DNA from: Centrapalus pauciflorus
Lineage: Eukaryota; Streptophyta; Magnoliopsida; Asterales; Asteraceae
DNA length: 64,000 bases
Direction of reading: 5' to 3'
NCBI GenBank assembly: GCA_020465985.1
Contig: JAANYP010007201.1
Location: 1,609,065-1,673,064 of the forward strand
Shown here: positions 1 to 11,639 of the stretch, piece by piece
Layout: the number at the start of each line of letters is the position of its first letter
Position numbering within the stretch: position 1 is the stretch's first letter
Translations under genes and position numbers: made by a program
The notes under the pieces: model-generated
Database searches by the model: none
What the model was told of the DNA's origin: nothing
Seen by the model: only the letters and a program-made list of their open reading frames with translations

Positions 1-1040
1 TCTCATTTTAACTAATCCAATCATAAATATACTACTTCATATAATAAAAGCTACACTGCATAATAATTCCTTACTTTTGATGTGAAATAAAAAATATCAA
101 AACAATGGGTTTAGAGGAACAATGGGTAAAGAAACTGTTGACCCAAAGCACTAGATATGGAAGAAATCCGAAGAAAAAAAGACTCAGCAAAATCATTGGA
201 CCCCATATTCATAGTTCCTTCTCATATTCAAGACCACTCATTTACTTTTCTTATTTCTTGAAGTTAAAAAAAACCCACCAAACTCACTGTAAGAAGGGGA
301 AAAAAAACCCAGCATACTCACTTCACGATCCAACGTACGAGGAAGAAGGAAGTCGGAGCAGTGATCTTTTATAGCAACAGCAAGAGCTCGAGAAGTAACA
401 ATAGTGAGAGGCACGAGGCATAGGTAGAACAATGATGGTGTTGAGGCGGATGTGAAGCAATGGTAACGGCGGAGTAGCTGCAATGGGGTGGCAATGGAAG
501 AGCAAAGGTGATGGTAGAGTTGCAGACTAGCAAGTTGCAGATGTTTTTCTTTCTTGAAGGTGGAAATGGAAGAGCAAATGTTTTTCTTTCTTGAAGGTGG
601 TAAGTTGCAGACTTGCAAGAGGGTAATACTGGAAACATGTATGTCTTAATGGGGAGGGGTATGCTTTTGAAACTGAAAGAAAAGTCTGACCGAGCCTTTT
701 TTGCTTATTCAATAAGTCACAGTCAAACAATCAGAATTGACTGACCGAAAAAGCATATATGAGCTATTAAGTCCATTAAGTTACAATCAAACACACCCTT
801 AGTTTTAAATGATATATAAAGATATTTATACGTTTATAATTATTATAAGGATGAAAAAGTAATTTTGATCCAAATTTCTTTTGAAAAGTACTTCAAGTAG
901 CTTTTCGTGAAAATTTTTTTAAGAACTTTTATTTTTAAATCAAAAGCTCAAGTTTCTACCAATAAAATAGAGTATTTGAGTTTTACCTTCTAAAAATCAA
1001 AAGTTAAGCTCTAATTTTGTTGTTACATATTTCATAATTT
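1..1040. other. gene-free AT-rich flank
   Basis: No convincing gene is seen. Short open frames here lack recognisable domains. The stretch ends with transposon-like sequence near 740-800 (…AAACACACCCTTAG resembles a MITE terminus), but I could not find its partner end, so no element is called. Confidence 0.6.
541..600. repeat. short tandem duplication
   Basis: A 23-bp unit (ATGTTTTTCTTTCTTGAAGG plus three bases) occurs at 541-563 and again at 578-600. Similar GTTGCAGACT-type sequence flanks both sides. Probably a small local duplication with no visible function. Confidence 0.7.
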
Positions 1041-1346
1041 GGGTTTATTATGAAAAAATATCATGTTTTCAGATTTTTTACGTTTTCGTCCCTCTATGTT
1101 TTATATTTTTTTATAGAAGTCCTCAAGTTAATTTTTTCTTTCTGATTTAGTGAAATTTGGACATTAAAACCCAGTTATAGTTAGTAACCGGGTTTTTTAA
1201 AAACTAAGAAACCGGGTTCTAATGTCCAAATTTCACTAAACCAAAAAGAAAAAATTGGATTGAGGACTTTTATGAAAAAAAATAACATGGAGTGACGAAA
1301 ACGTAAAAAAACGTGAAAACATAATGGTTTTTTCCGCAACAAGCCT
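1041..1346. mobile_element. fold-back (long inverted repeat) MITE
   Basis: The left arm (about 1041-1185) and right arm (about 1200-1346) are imperfect reverse complements. The outer ends GGGTTTATTATGAAAAAA and (reverse complement) AGGCTTGTTGCGGAAAAAA match, followed by matching TACGTTTTCGT… and GTGAAATTTGGACATTA segments. The centre is near 1190. Long arms with a tiny loop suggest a Mutator-type fold-back MITE. No clear target duplication was found, so the class is tentative. It could form a strong hairpin if transcribed. Confidence 0.7.
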
Positions 1347-1557
1347 TAGAGTTTTAGTAAAATTCACAACAATTTACTTGTTATCACTTTATCCCCTATA
1401 CTAACTTCCAAAAATCATTATTAGGTATTGAAGATCAAAAACTCATTGAATATCTGAATGCAAACACTCTTGAAATTGTTCCGTTTTAGGTTCTAAAACC
1501 ATTTAAATATAAAATTAAAATCGACATTTTGCTATTTCCTGTTTGTATACCGTATAG

Positions 1558-1850
1558 TTTGATCTTTCAAAATACCCCTTTTTGCGAGTATGATGTTGCA
1601 GGTGCTTGAAAGTGATGCATTTTATGTAGCATCATTGAATGGTTCCGTTGGATTAAAGCCTTTAAAAGATTAATGGAAATTGAACTAGCTGGAATTGACT
1701 AAACCATTATCTCAAGTGTGTGCAGTGCAGTTCTAACAAACCTTGGATGTAATGTGGACAGTGGACTAACTGATAATGACACTTCCGGCCCCTGCTTTTA
1801 CTTTTTTCTCAAGTGTGTGCAGTGCAGTTCTAACAAACCTTAGATACCTA
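1558..1850 (+). pseudogene. broken partial copy of ACR exon 5 (inverted)
   Basis: This plus-strand stretch copies the minus-strand ACR gene next door. It starts with the end of intron 4 (TTTGATCTTTCAAAATACCC…) and a preserved acceptor (GTTGCAG|GTGCTTGAAAG), then reads VLESDAFYVASLNGSVGLKP before a stop and frame loss. Later pieces of the same exon remain (AVLTNLGCNV-like, then MTLPAPAFT-like), with the middle missing. A second short copy of the CAAGTGTGTGCAGTGCAGTT segment follows near 1809. Keeping intron sequence shows a DNA-level duplication, not a retrocopy. It cannot encode an ACT domain. Confidence 0.85.
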
Positions 1851-2000
1851 AAGTTACTTTTTTTCTTGGAGCTATCGTTTGTATTTTGTCTTTTTAGAAA
1901 GCAAATGTCAATGACAAAAATGATCTCTTCCTGACAAATGTAGCAAAATTTATATTAACCACAAGTAATGAGATGATGTAGCAAAATTTATACAAACCAA

Positions 2001-2129
2001 AGGGCTTCTAGCCTAGCGATATATGGTGTTTAAGGTGACCTCAAGGTTGAGGGTTCGAGTCCTATTGTGGACAAAGATGTAGATTTAAGAGCAGTGTTAG
2101 AGTGTGTGTTCTGCTGTTTAAAAAAAAAA
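2001..2129 (+). mobile_element. tRNA-derived SINE
   Basis: An A-box-like TAGCCTAGCGAT (about 2009-2020) and a perfect B box GGTTCGAGTCC (2052-2062) are spaced as in a tRNA-type RNA polymerase III promoter. A short tail and an A-run at 2120-2129 follow. This layout is typical of plant SINEs. I could not find a target duplication, so the ends are approximate. It lies between the ACR gene and its broken duplicate. Confidence 0.65.
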
Positions 2130-2465
2130 GCACATACACAGAATACTAAATTCACATAAACTTGTATATACAAAGCACATACCGTTTGTTTATTGGTATA
2201 TTGTATACGTAGAACATACTAATATCAAACTGTACTTGAAGACCAAGCCTTGACCATATCATTTACAGTATGGATGGACAGGTCACCGATCCCTACACAA
2301 CCTGGCTTGGCAGCAATACCTGAACTGAATGGAACATATGAGGTGGGTATAGCTTGTCTATTTACAGTGTCCTCTGATCCTATCTATGCTTTTCTACCTT
2401 TTGTGCATCAGTTTAAGCCTCTAAAATGTACACATATTTTCAACCATATACAGATGATTGTGATG

Positions 2466-4971
2466 TCATGAGTAGGATCCAACCAATTTCAATGTCTGAA
2501 ACGGTCGGCCTTTAAACAAGTTTCCGAACAGAAAGCTCATTGTTGTTTCTTCAGGTGGTGGCTCTGGTGATTGACTAGAGTTCCATCGAACATGCAGTGC
2601 TGCTTCTTGTCCAATTTGTCTTCGAATTGAATCTATGGTCTTTGGGTCTACTGGGCTATTACCAGTCATGTCTGTGACGTAAAATTTGTCCTTGGCTTTT
2701 CCACCTTCGGTTGAAATCTCCGCTCTTTTTATACATAAACTGTTTTCTCTAAAAATTCTGGTTATATCAGAAAGAAGTCCAACACGATCTGTTGTGCACA
2801 ATTCTAACTCTAGCGCCTACATAGAAAACAGAAATCCAATCTTACATCAGCCTTTCAAATGCATACTATCGAGTTATATATGTGCGATATTTTGCAGAAT
2901 TTACCATACCTCAGATGTCCTCCTCTCAATTGCAGCTTCAAGACATTGCATAACACGCTCTCGCTCTGCCTCTGAGCTTACTGGACTCCCATCAACATGT
3001 CGAATATAATATTCCTACAAGAAGACCCTCCACTTTCAAAAACTGGGGAGAGAAAAGAATATATGAATTGAAACTGAAGGTTTGTTTATTCTTTCTTCTT
3101 CCATTTAGTTGAGTATAGACAGTAATATGACATGAGAAAAGAGGTTATGAAAACTCCTCATTTGATCAGGTATTTTGCTCAAGAAGGTACCAAATCAAAC
3201 CCCAACATCTTAAAATATAATAAGCTACCATACCTGATACGCCTCCATCTTCCCTGTGTGGACGACTCCATGGAAGACTACATACTGCATGTCAGTTAAA
3301 GTGCAGATTATATCGAACAATAATTTTGGTCGATCCCTACACCTCATTGTAATAACTGTGTAATCCTTCTCAGCGCAATCTAAAACTGTAACCTGAGGCC
3401 TTGACCTGTTTTCCATTTCTTCCTGTTCTGCCTTCCCAACCTTTTCATAATCCCTTTCAGCAAACATAATCTGATGTAATCTTCTCTGCCTGTGCGTAAA
3501 ACCAGGGGCCGGAAGTGTCATTTTTCCAGTCTTCACATCATTGTTTCCCTTGAGAACATTACAAAGAAGTTTTTTAATAGCTGAGAGCCTTTTTTGGTCT
3601 TTAATGGCACATCTTGTTTTCTCATCGGTAACGTGTACCACAGCAGCAGCTCTAGCATTGTGGGTCCATATTTCAGCATTGACCACATTACATCCAAGGT
3701 TTGTTAGAACTGCAGACACTTCAGATAATAGTCCAGGCCTGTCAATTCCAGCTAGTTCTATTTCTGTGTAATCTTCTGAAGGCTTCAATCCAACTGAACC
3801 ACTTAGTGAAGGTACATAGAACGCATCACTTTCAAGCACCTGCCAAGGCATCACATTATATAAAGGTGGGTATGTTGAAAGATCAAAAACAAACAAAAAG
3901 GAAATGGCAAACTGAAAGAATAACATAACACAAGCTTAACATCTTCCCAAGTAAGAAAATGGAAATTATCAGTTCTCAAGCTCCACCTACATCCAAGATA
4001 ATTGAACTCAAGAACTGCAACTGAAAGACAGCAGAAAGGTTGCATACCTTTTTTATATAACTGACTAAACCTTCATCTCTAATTTTGCTTCCGTCATGGT
4101 AAATGACATTGAACACTGTAATAATCAGAAAATTAGGATCAAATCATGTGAGCAGGAACCATATAGCATATAGTTATTCGGAGTCTTAAATTATGCACTG
4201 ATACAAGCAACATACCATCCATGAACCATCCCCCATCTGATGAGATGTAAGCTTTTGTAATAACTAGATCTAAATCAGCAAGAACTTGGACAACCTCCAG
4301 TAGAATTCCATGCTTATTAACACTTTCAACCTAACATCCAAAACATGAAGCGTATGAGATTATGAGCAACAACTAACAAGTATCAGTTAAAAAACATGAT
4401 TGAGTCGAGAGTTTGAAAGTATTGTACAACCAACCAGTCACTTGATATCTCACAAAGCATACCTGGATAATTGTTGCATCCGGAGAAGAGTTGTTATCAA
4501 TTGTAACTCTGCAAACATATAAACTTAAATTAGGAAGAAACACACACACACACACACACACACACAAAACAACACTTCAGATCTAGTTAACAGATCCTCT
4601 TTAGCAACATCAAGTAGGTCAAATCAATAAGATTTATGAAAACTTAAGTATACACGCAGAATTATCCAGCTGGTAGAATCCATATAATCATTAAAAAAAA
4701 CAAACAAACAAACTTACTTCATGAATTATATAAACTCAAATTACACGCAAAGCATCCTAAGCAATAAACCCTAAATAAGGTACAGTCGAAAAGCATCCTC
4801 TAAGCAATCATCATGGCATATTAGCATGTAATCTTATTACGTAATCATAAAACAAAATACAAGTTACAGATTGAGCAATCATAATTGAAGAACAAATTAC
4901 CGAAACTAGAAGATAAGTAAGTACCTTGGCGGATTCATTCTCCTGATAAGTTTTGCATATTCATCTTCCAT
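2466..4971 (-). CDS. ACR: ACT domain-containing protein (ACR family), 7 exons
   Basis: Exons on the minus strand: 4971-4925, 4508-4463, 4330-4216, 4115-4048, 3839-3234, 3014-2910, 2816-2466. All introns are GT-AG, and the exons sum to 1338 nt, or 445 residues plus TGA. The start MEDEYAKLIRRMNPPR is the usual N-terminus of plant ACR proteins. Four ACT domains can be read: about residues 29-105 (HGILLEVVQVL…SSDGGWFMDVFNV), 117-190 (DRPGLLSEVSAVL…NVVNAEIWTHNARAAAVVHV), 255-330 (DRPKLLFDIICTLTDMQYVVFHG) and 331-405 (DRVGLLSDITRIF…RAEISTEGGKAKDKFYVTD). The tail MSFLFGNLFK…SYS is also typical. ACT domains generally bind amino acids. Plant ACRs resemble the regulatory part of bacterial GlnD, lack an enzymatic domain, and are thought to sense amino acids. 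The ligand cannot be told from sequence. The length fits the ACR3-ACR6 group (about 445-455 residues). No break is seen. Confidence 0.93.
4540..4566. repeat. (AC)n microsatellite in ACR intron 1
   Basis: About 13 uninterrupted CA/AC units lie in the first intron, 32 bp upstream of exon 2 in the direction of transcription. It is likely length-variable. It sits close to the intron 3' end but outside the acceptor itself. Confidence 0.9.
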
Positions 4972-5466
4972 GTCTAGACGAAAAAAGCACGATAGAATAC
5001 GAATTGAATTATCTAATAATCTGATTGAGATGATTTATACAAGAAAATAGGAATCAGATCTCCCATAGGTAAGGAATCGCAATGGTTATGATTTTTGAAG
5101 ATGAAAGGGGAGGAGAAGCAGTGGGTCACTACACATAAAAAAGTAAAAGTGCGACTGGCACCTCATTCCCAATTAATTATGATTTAATTGACTTTGAATA
5201 TTATTTTATTATTAGTTAATAATAATAAAAACGAGGAGACCACCTTCAGTCCATCCCCAACAGCCGTTAAAATCGGCCTTTCTTGTTGACGTGTCAAAAT
5301 TTCATTGGAGGGTATGACGGTTATGACGTCTTGCTCCCATGCCCCAAGCCCGAATTCGAAAGGTTAAAGATGTTTTTTTTCTTATCTAATATTCTGAAAT
5401 GGTTATTTTAAACCCATAATTCACTGTTTGCTAATTACACATCTCCTTTTTTTAATATATAAGATT
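4972..5466. other. ACR upstream region
   Basis: This is the 5' flank of the minus-strand ACR gene. It is AT-rich with a more GC-balanced block at 5230-5370. No clear core promoter motif could be assigned by eye, and no other gene is seen. Confidence 0.5.
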
Positions 5467-5871
5467 GAGTTGTGATAAAAACCTTTTAATTTCATGAGAA
5501 CATCAGAACCATTTTAAAATTTATGCATTTAATATATAAAATGTGAATTTGATGCTAAATTTTATAAATTTGATATATTTGTGTTTTTCATGTAAATATT
5601 TAGGCATCTCATGATAAATTTTCCACTTTATGTATGAATTTGTGCATTTGACATAATTTATGCATTTAATGTTCAAAATTTTGCATTTAGTGTATAACTA
5701 AATGAATTTAATATTTGAATATAATTTTAATGTTAGATCATGATATTTATTAATATTGAATACAATAATGGTTTTAAGTAATAAATTTAATTTTTAAATT
5801 TGTGCAATTGATGTACACATTTGTGCACTTTGGAGTAGTTCTCACGAAATTGAAGGGTTTTACCGGAACTC
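5467..5871. mobile_element. MITE with inverted ends
   Basis: The left end GAGTTGTGATAAAAACC…TTTCATGAGAAC and the reverse complement of the right end, GAGTTCCGGTAAAACCC…TTTCGTGAGAAC, match over about 33 bp with scattered differences. The interior is AT-rich, with several TTTGTGCATTTGAT-like units near 5580-5830. No coding capacity. No target duplication was found, so the superfamily is not assigned. Confidence 0.65.
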
Positions 5872-6433
5872 GTCCATGTATGTATGTATGTTCAACTGAG
5901 TGTCATTTAGTATACAGCGCATTAGAGGATACCACAACTAAAAATATTTTTTTTTAATTTCTTTAATAAATCTATGATGGTAAACGAATCATTTTTTAAG
6001 TAATAACTTAGTCCATTACCAGATAGTAAACAAACATGATTTTTCATTCTAGTGGAATGATCCATTCCATCTCTCTTCTCATTTCTACATATCAAACACT
6101 ACCCAATAAAATTACGAAAACATTTGCTTCAAATATAAAAAAGGAATGTTTAACTCATCTTTCAAGCCAACATAAATCATGTAATCCAAACCTGAGGAGG
6201 CGTTTGCTTGGCTATTTTCTAACATTTTCTTGAATTTGTATTTATAAATTTGTGTTTGATTTGTAGATTTAATTGTTTAAGTGTATATTTAAAATTGTTG
6301 CATTTTATAAATTTCACACTCCTTTATAAATTGAAATCCTTGATACCCCTTTAAACTGATAAAAATTTACCAATAAGTAACAGAATGACTATTTTATCAT
6401 TTATCTTATAAACATTCCGAACATACTAACCAG
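5872..6433. other. gene-free AT-rich DNA
   Basis: AT-rich sequence with a short (TATG)n run near 5878. No gene, RNA or clear repeat edges are seen. Confidence 0.5.
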
Positions 6434-7097
6434 TAGAGATAAACAAAAATCTCATTTTTTCCAACCCGTACCAATACCGTCAGGAACCCGTCCTGGCATT
6501 GGTACCAATTAGCCAAATATGGTATGGTATTCGGGATCCATATATGACTTAAATCGGGAGTCGGGAATGCGGGAGTCGAGACTAGTTTAATTTGGGAATT
6601 CCCCGTACCGGATTGGGTATATAAATAGTCATATTTTTAAAATTTTTAATTTAGTCAATATCATCTCCTAACTCCTAATCATATGAAAAACTCATTTTAA
6701 ATTCTAATTTCTCATTTACCATTATTGACAAACAATAATTTAATACTTATGAAACTGTCATCGGTTAGATAAAAACGTAGCTAATTTTTTTGTTTGGGGT
6801 TTTTTGTGTTTTATTTCTAATTTCAACATTTATAACACTATAAAATTTAGTACTGATTGATATAAGAACTGTTACCAAATTTTTTAGCATTGTGCGTCAT
6901 GCATTATATATTGTATATCGAACAATGGTACAGAACGGGAATAGTTACGGTTTCCCGGTACCGAATACGGTACTAGTACCGATCCCGAATATCACAACTT
7001 GGTACAGTACTCGGTCTCGTATTTTCGTCTAATTCGGGAGTCAAGAATTCCGGATTCGGGATGATTCAGTACGGTATTAGTCCTAAGCTCATCCCTA
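6434..7097. mobile_element. hAT-type MITE with 8-bp target duplication
   Basis: The element is bounded by a perfect 8-bp direct repeat CTAACCAG (6426-6433 and 7098-7105), the size expected for hAT. The ends TAGAGATAAAC and, reverse complemented, TAGGGATGAGC agree at 8 of 11 bases. Both halves carry repeated GGTACCG/CGGGA-rich words (6460-6610 and 6930-7080), as often seen near hAT MITE ends. No transposase is present, so it is non-autonomous. Confidence 0.85.
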
Positions 7098-7507
7098 CTA
7101 ACCAGTAAGTAAACAGGAGTTCATAAAATGCTTATATTAAATCCTTGACACCCCTTTCAAAGACATGTATCAGTATTTGATCATTTGAGTTGCATTTTAT
7201 GTCAACAACCACATAATTATAAAATATTAAAGTGTAATTATGATAAATGAAATTAAATTAAAGATAAAAACTATAAAATCTTTGGTCACCTTTATATGTT
7301 ACAGTTTTTGGTGAAAGGGTTGAGTTAGAATCAAAATTTGACTAGAAAACGATGGTTTGGTTAAATTATTGTGGATTAAAGTGACATGAATATCCATTAT
7401 GACACACGTCACAAAAATAACCATATAAACTAACAAATTCAAATTAGGAACTAAAAATAGAAAGAAGCCGAATGAAGCAATGTGCACGTATTTTCTAGCC
7501 ATCATTA

Positions 7508-7679
7508 TTTTTTTTTGAACGAAACCTTATTCCTACTCCTAAACTCGCCATTTGCTTCAAATGTTTACTTCAGAACTTACTTTTACCACATAATTTCAAA
7601 CTTGCCTCCGACGGGAGTCGAACCCATGACCTCACACTTACATATCACTCTTCATACCAGATGAGTTAAACCCAACTGG
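7508..7679 (-). mobile_element. complete tRNA-derived SINE with 16-bp target duplication
   Basis: A perfect 16-bp direct repeat TTTCTAGCCATCATTA flanks the insert (7492-7507 and 7680-7695). On the minus strand the insert starts with a tRNA-like head, has an exact B box GGTTCGACTCC (7624-7614) and a degenerate A box upstream (TTAACTCATCTGG), and ends in an A-rich tail beside the target repeat. The 172-bp length fits plant SINEs. The perfect duplication implies a fairly recent insertion. It needs a LINE's machinery to move; LINE remnants occur in this window. Confidence 0.9.
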
Positions 7680-8010
7680 TTTCTAGCCATCATTAATGAA
7701 TTCTAGTTTAAATAAAAGTATTTTATTTAGCATATGAAAATCACCTATTCTAGAAAAACTTTTAAAAAATAATAAATAAAATTGACATATTATATAAATC
7801 CTACCGACCAAATTAATGGATTTCGTTAGTCAATCCCGCTGGCCGGTTTTAAAAGTTTGGACCAAACGTTGATTTTTATTTTCTTCAGGCTTTCATGTAA
7901 ATTTCAACTCCAAAAATTCATATTAAAAAAAAAAAAATTTAAGTTATACGACGTTATAATAGGTTGACGTTTATTAAAAATGTTAATATAATTCATGGTT
8001 ATGTCATTTA

Positions 8011-8175
8011 CAGGGCCGGCCCTGAGGGCGTCCAAAAGGAGCGACCGTCCAAAGCCCAAAATTCCATAGTGTCCTTAATTTCATAAGTTTTCTCAATGTA
8101 AAATAAAAAATACAATTGATTTTTTTACCTAATAGACTAAGAAAATAAAAAGTATGTTCGTCACATACATGTGTG

Positions 8176-8262
<87 letters not shown>

Positions 8263-8340
8263 CTACTATGTATGTGTGTATGTTTAGGGTCCTCTTAAAC
8301 ATTTTCGTTCGGGGCTCCAAAAATTAATGGAACGGCCTTG
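8011..8340. mobile_element. hAT-type MITE containing a microsatellite
   Basis: The ends CAGGGCCGGCCCTGA and, reverse complemented, CAAGGCCGTTCCATT have the CA(G/A)GGCCG form common in plant hAT elements. They are flanked by GTCATTTA (8003-8010) and GTCACTTA (8341-8348), an 8-bp duplication with one mismatch. The interior carries (TA)n at about 8178-8240 followed by (TG)n at 8241-8262. No coding capacity. Confidence 0.8.
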
Positions 8341-9620
8341 GTCACTTAAAATAACGAGTTTGCCATCGACGTAACTTGGTTTCAAAATTTCAAACAATTA
8401 GAACAAATGATATTGATTTTTTATATGAGTATGTAGTTTGAGTAAAACCATATACAATACTAAATTACTAATCAACAATTACTTATACATAACAAAAAAA
8501 ATAGTTTTTATTAAGTTATATGTATCCGTTTTTGAATCTCTTTCTCTCTCTCTCTCTTTTTTTTTTTGTCAATATACATATCAAAATTGTTAAGATGACA
8601 ATTTTGATCCTAAAACTTATAAATAAACCAAGGCCAACTCAAATTTAAAAAGTAAATTTATTTATCATTTTAATATTGTTTTTTAAAAAAATTGTTTTAT
8701 ACATCACTTTTGAATTTGGATATACGTACTGCTTTAAATGATACGTACTAAATTTTTTATTTGGTTTGGATCATTTACGTCGGCCTTTGATCTGTTCAGA
8801 CTGTTTATATTATTTTTGGGGCAAAATTGATAGCTCCAGTAAGTAGGAAATTGGTATAATTCTTGTATACCCTATAATATTATACTGTAATATTTATTAT
8901 TATAATTCTCTTATCAAATCTTTTTGTATAGAAATATATATTTCTGAAATTAATATCGATAAAAAATAAAATAATGAAAGATGGTGTATATTTTATTTAT
9001 TCAGCCTTTTCTTGATTATCTATAAAGAGTGACCCTACTTATTCATTAATCTATCACCAATAATAAATTATCTCTTAATTAATTAATCTTTGTTGCAATA
9101 ATAAACAGACGCAAAAAAATAAAGGCCAAACAATCTAAAGTTGTTTACATCTACAACTACCACGTGCTTGAAATATTTTGTAAGATATTATATGAAAGGA
9201 TAATAGTTGAATATTTTTTTTATTAAAATCCTTAATTATTTTTCATTGCGTAAAAAACTATCAACCGGAAAAATCTCACAGAATTGGGATTCGTAAGCCG
9301 CCGTCGACAAGCCATCGGTGACCACCGGAATTTCGCCAAAAAAATAAATCCCAACAAAAAAAACACAATTTTGAATACAGATTTTCAAAGATAATTTAAA
9401 TCATAAAACACAGACAAATGAGTTCGCTAGACATATGAATTTGAAACATAAAAAAGATAGATTTGAAGGTTCTTCGAAAACGAAAGGTTGGTTAGCAGAT
9501 TGCAATCAATTTATCAGGTTGCAAATCATGTTATTGGAAAAAAAAACCTTATTTTGATAAGTTTTAAACAGTTTGAAGTTAGTTCATTTTACTTGCATAA
9601 TATTTTAACACAAATAAGCA
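8341..9620. other. gene-free AT-rich DNA
   Basis: Includes a (CT)n/(T)n run near 8538-8568. No gene, structural RNA or clear element edge is seen. Confidence 0.5.
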
Positions 9621-10752
9621 TTGGAACCCTCTCATTCCAATCAAGGTAAATGTATTTATTTGGCGTTGACCTTTAAACTCGTTACCGACTAGGCTGAATT
9701 TGATTGAGAAAGGAATACCAGTTGGCTCGGTGTGCTGTGTAATTATGGGTGTTATTCAGGCGGGATAAATGAGTATCGGGTTATTCGGGTTTGAGGGTGT
9801 GGATTCTTTGGCCGAACCCGAACCAAATAAGGAGACGGGTTAATCGGTTTCAGGTTAAATGGCTATTGGGTTAAACGGGTTATTCAGTTTTGATATAAAA
9901 AAATGAAATATTTTACAAATAATTTAAACGGGTTAAATGGTTTGGGTAAATTGGGTACACGGGTTAAATGGTTTGCCAATTAAAATTGGGTATTTAAATC
10001 TTTAGATTTATATATATAAACATATCTAATTCTAATTAAAATTGGGAATTTAAAAATTATACGAGTTATTCGGGTTATTTGGGTACCCGAATAAACATGA
10101 ATCCTACCCGATCCCCGAACCGAAATTGTTATTCGGGTACCATTTAACCCGATTAACAAAACCGAAAACCGTATAACCCAACCCAAATAACCCGTTTAAG
10201 ATTCGGTTTGGATGAGTTATTCGAGTTCGGTTATTTTGCACACCCCAGTGTAATTCTGACCAAGATGGGTGTGATCATTGTTTCTTCAACTAGCCAATGT
10301 TGATCCAGTTTGGAGAAAAGTTGAAAGTTGGTGGGGTTTGTCCGGACTAGTGTTTGATTCGGTTTCAGCCTTTCATGATAAAGTGTTCTTTTCGAATAAT
10401 TTGAAGAAATTGGATATCATATTTTGTGGTGTAATTAATTTTGGTGGCTATTTGGCTTATTTGGAAATGGTGCAAGAGGTTCTTGCATTCTAGTGTGGAA
10501 GAATTGGCAGAGATAAAGAAGATGGACATATTTCTCAAGTCCAATGATTTTCGTGTTTGTGGTTCGCAAATCGAAATCCATATGCAAGTTGACTAGGATA
10601 AATAGTCCGTGAATCATTTTGTGATATCTCACTAACTTGTTAGGAGGTGTTCTTTATCAGTACAAAAATCTTATTCAGTTGTTAGTTTTGGAGTCTTTTG
10701 CCTTATTTATGTTTTTGTTGGTTCTAATAAATTTGTCAACGAATAAAAAATA
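9621..10752 (+). pseudogene. LINE reverse transcriptase 3' end, interrupted by a MITE
   Basis: From 9622 the plus strand reads WNPLIPIKVNVFIWR, a stop, then LNSLPTRLNLIEKGIPVGSV. This is the zf-RVT zinc-binding region that follows LINE reverse transcriptases in plants (…P.KVN.F.WR…LPT..NL..RGI…). The match is cut at 9744 by a hAT MITE and resumes after 10255 with a …DHCFFN-like segment and VDPVWRKVESWWGL, with a frameshift. The element seems to end near 10752 after an AATAAAAAAT tail. Stops and frameshifts make it dead. The upstream reverse transcriptase core is absent, as in a 5'-truncated insertion. Confidence 0.75.
9745..10247. mobile_element. hAT-type MITE inside a LINE remnant
   Basis: An exact 8-bp direct repeat GTGTAATT flanks it (9737-9744 and 10248-10255). 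The ends ATGGGTGTTATT and, reverse complemented, TGGGGTGTGCAAA are similar. The interior is rich in GGGTTATTCGGG/CCCGAATAAC-type words in both orientations. It disrupts a LINE zinc-binding region, so it inserted after that LINE. Confidence 0.88.
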
Positions 10753-11639
10753 TTTGTGTCTTTCCAAAACTAAAGTTTACACTGCATACATGTGAATTAA
10801 TAAGTAACAACAAGCAACTTTCATAATTATTTGTATTCAGGTCTTTTTAAAAGTTTTCAGAAGTTTTACAGTTTTACCACTCAAATTTTAATTTTATTTC
10901 AAATTTGAAAAATATTTCAAATTATTTTTACTAGTAATCAATTATCTTGGACATGTGTGTATATACATATGCAGCTTGTAAATATAGTTTTTATTAACAT
11001 CTGTTTTAATTTACTTTCCAAAATTTGAATTTATTATAAAATTTATGATATTAAGAAAATAAGTGAAAATCCATCTTATATGGTGACAGTATGAAACGAA
11101 TATAATAAAATCATATTTTTTATTAATGTATATACGTGTGATTGTTGGCTCGAACTTACTGGTTTTCAATAAAAGTTTAGGTTGTTACATAGTAGACATT
11201 TATGGTTTTAAAAGAATTATTAATTAAAGATAAAGATGATGCACTAATTCAATTAAAATTAACAAAGATTGCTTTGGAATAATTATAGGAGTATTTGTAA
11301 GTAAAATGTGTAGGAATAATTCCTCAAGAATGAATGAATAGTTTGCCGTACATAACATTCTTGAGAGCAAGTGGGCGGGTGGAGATCCGTCATGATAATC
11401 GCCCCACCTCTACTAAATTCCTTTTAGTATTCGTTTATTTAATGAGAATAATATATATATTCTACACACAAAGTATTTAAGTATCTCTAATTCTCTACTG
11501 TTAGTAGAGGGGGTGGGTGTTAAAACGAATTTTTCTCTCATATATACTCATAAACCATAATTATGAATTAATTGCTATAAATAGTAACAAACATTTATCA
11601 GTCTATCCTTTACAAAAACAACCTCTAAAATAGAGTCTT
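10753..11639. other. gene-free AT-rich DNA
   Basis: No gene is seen. A GC-richer inverted pair (CGCCCCACCTCTACTAAA near 11400 and GTTAGTAGAGGGGGTGGGTG near 11500) could be the ends of a small repeat, but I cannot define it. Confidence 0.45.

Noticed and set aside
105..730. Several 60-126-codon frames near the window start
   Set aside because: They overlap on both strands, have biased composition (His/Ser/Leu from CT-rich DNA) and no domain or splice context.
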